Of a stretch of 64,000 nucleotides of DNA, positions 62,914 through 64,000 are shown in pieces; position 1 is the stretch's first letter; every line of letters starts with the position of its first letter. A model generated the notes under the pieces. The model saw nothing but the letters and a program-made list of their open reading frames with translations. It was not told where the DNA came from and made no database searches. This DNA is from Cloeon dipterum (Eukaryota > Arthropoda > Insecta > Ephemeroptera > Baetidae). The position numbers and the translations under genes were made by a program. The stretch covers positions 10,978,545-11,042,544 of the forward strand of contig NC_088790.1 of assembly GCF_949628265.1 (NCBI RefSeq), in the 5' to 3' direction.

Positions 62914-64000
62914 GATGATTGACCAAATCTCGACTTCTAGTCATCCGAATTTAAAAAACCGCATACCGTTAGACTCCTCTCGACGTCCCTAAGTGCATTA
63001 AAGGGGTATGAGACCCACCAACCCCCAACCCCCTTTTAACCCCCTAAATAACGTGAAATTTAGAATTTTTCGTCCGTTTCAACACCTTAACACGACGTTG
63101 ACGAGTAATTGTCTTCTTCAAACCAATTCATTAACTTAGTTCACTCAAAGACGAGTCAAATGGAACTTATTTTTTGTAAATAGGACCACCACAACCTGAT
63201 ATTCGGGTGCACAAAGATTTTTTTCCAAACGCGATGCAATAAAATTCTGGATGATCGACCAAATCTCGACTTCTAATCATCTGATTTTGAAAAACCGCAT
63301 ACCGTTAGACTCGTCTTGACATCCCCAAGTGTACTAAAGGGGTATGAGACCCACCAATCCCCAACCCCCATTTAACCCCCTTAATAACGGGAAATTTAGC
63401 ATTCTTTCGTCCGTTTCAACACCTTAGCACGACGTTGACGAGTAATTGTCTTCTTTAAACCAATTTAGTTACTTAGTTCACTTCAATACGAGTCAAACGG
63501 TACTTAATTTTTGTAAATAGGACCACCTTTTTGTGTTTTGTTCGAGATTTGGTGCTCACCGAGCATTTTAATGCATCCGCGTCTTAATAAAAAACTTTGT
63601 GCCACACAAATATCAGGTTGTAGTGGTCCTATTTTCAAAAATTAAGTATCGTTTGAATCGTTTTGAAGTGAAATAAGTAAATGAATTGGTTTGAAGAAGA
63701 TAATTACTCGTCAACGTCATGATAAGGTGTTGAAACGACCGAAAAAATGCTAAATTTCACATTATTAAGGGGGCGAAATGGGGGTTGGGGGTTGGTGGGT
63801 CTCATACCCCTTTAGTACACTTGGGGATGTCAAGACGAGTCTAACGGTATGCGGTTTTTCAAAATCAGATGATTAGAAGTCGAGATTTGGTCGATCATCC
63901 AGAATTTTATTGCTTTGCGTTTGGAAAAAAAATTTTGTGCACCCGAATCTCAGGTTGTGGTGGTCCTATTTACAAAAAATAAGTTCCATTTGACTCGTCT
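62914..64000. repeat. Foldback repeat: two direct copies (period 336 bp) plus an inverted copy, continuing past the window
   Basis: Unit 1 starts at 62914 and unit 2 at 63250, with matching landmarks (for example CCGCATACCGTTAGACTC) exactly 336 bases apart. From about 63615 to 64000 the same sequence runs inverted: its end at 64000 pairs with about 63150 and its start with about 63530, leaving a spacer of roughly 85 bases. Each unit carries a C-rich tract (G-rich in the inverted copy). No coding capacity is visible. A foldback element or palindromic satellite both fit. Confidence 0.8.

Overview
The window is nuclear DNA from an insect. Three genes have introns with canonical GT/AG borders that keep the reading frame, and the fourth is cut by the left edge. 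All four are recognisable insect housekeeping or regulatory families, and non-coding DNA is AT-rich and abundant. I cannot name the species from the sequence. No bacterial operons, rRNA, credible tRNA, CRISPR array or intact transposase/reverse-transcriptase gene is visible.

Layout. (1) 1-446, minus: the 5' part of a mitochondrial adenylate kinase 3 gene (AK3, GTP:AMP phosphotransferase), cut by the window edge. (2) 1648-4077, minus: a complete nine-exon mitochondrial acyl-CoA thioesterase of the ACOT9 type (439 aa deduced). (3) 7022-11036, plus: a complete six-exon facilitated sugar transporter of the Tret1/GLUT (MFS) type (488 aa deduced) with several unusual substrate-site residues. (4) About 11.1-30.5 kb: a gene-poor stretch in which GC/CpG-rich blocks alternate with AT-rich DNA. 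It carries a 0.42-kb duplicated repeat, two hairpin (MITE-like) elements and a tight E-box cluster. (5) 31086-38885, minus: vrille (vri), the bZIP repressor of the insect circadian clock, with one large coding exon and a short upstream coding exon 6.5 kb away. (6) About 38.9-62.4 kb: non-coding DNA upstream of vri, with a plausible distal promoter and first exon near 44.1-44.4 kb. (7) 62.4-64.0 kb: a repeat element with direct and inverted copies (a long foldback), continuing past the right edge.

The most interesting signal is regulatory. The canonical E-box CACGTG, which CLOCK/CYCLE bind, occurs 32 times by my hand count, and 15 of these lie between 31.8 and 46.6 kb around vri. Two pairs of E-boxes share exactly the same 15-bp register. 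A perfect palindromic VRI/PDP1-type box (GTTACGTAAC) lies next to the proximal vri promoter region. This fits vri being a direct clock target and suggests autoregulation, but occupancy is inference. VRI also carries a clear second leucine heptad at its C-terminus.

AK3 and ACOT9 are both mitochondrial and lie in the same orientation, but nothing here shows co-regulation. Exon borders were placed by eye from splice consensus and frame continuity; untranslated ends are estimates.
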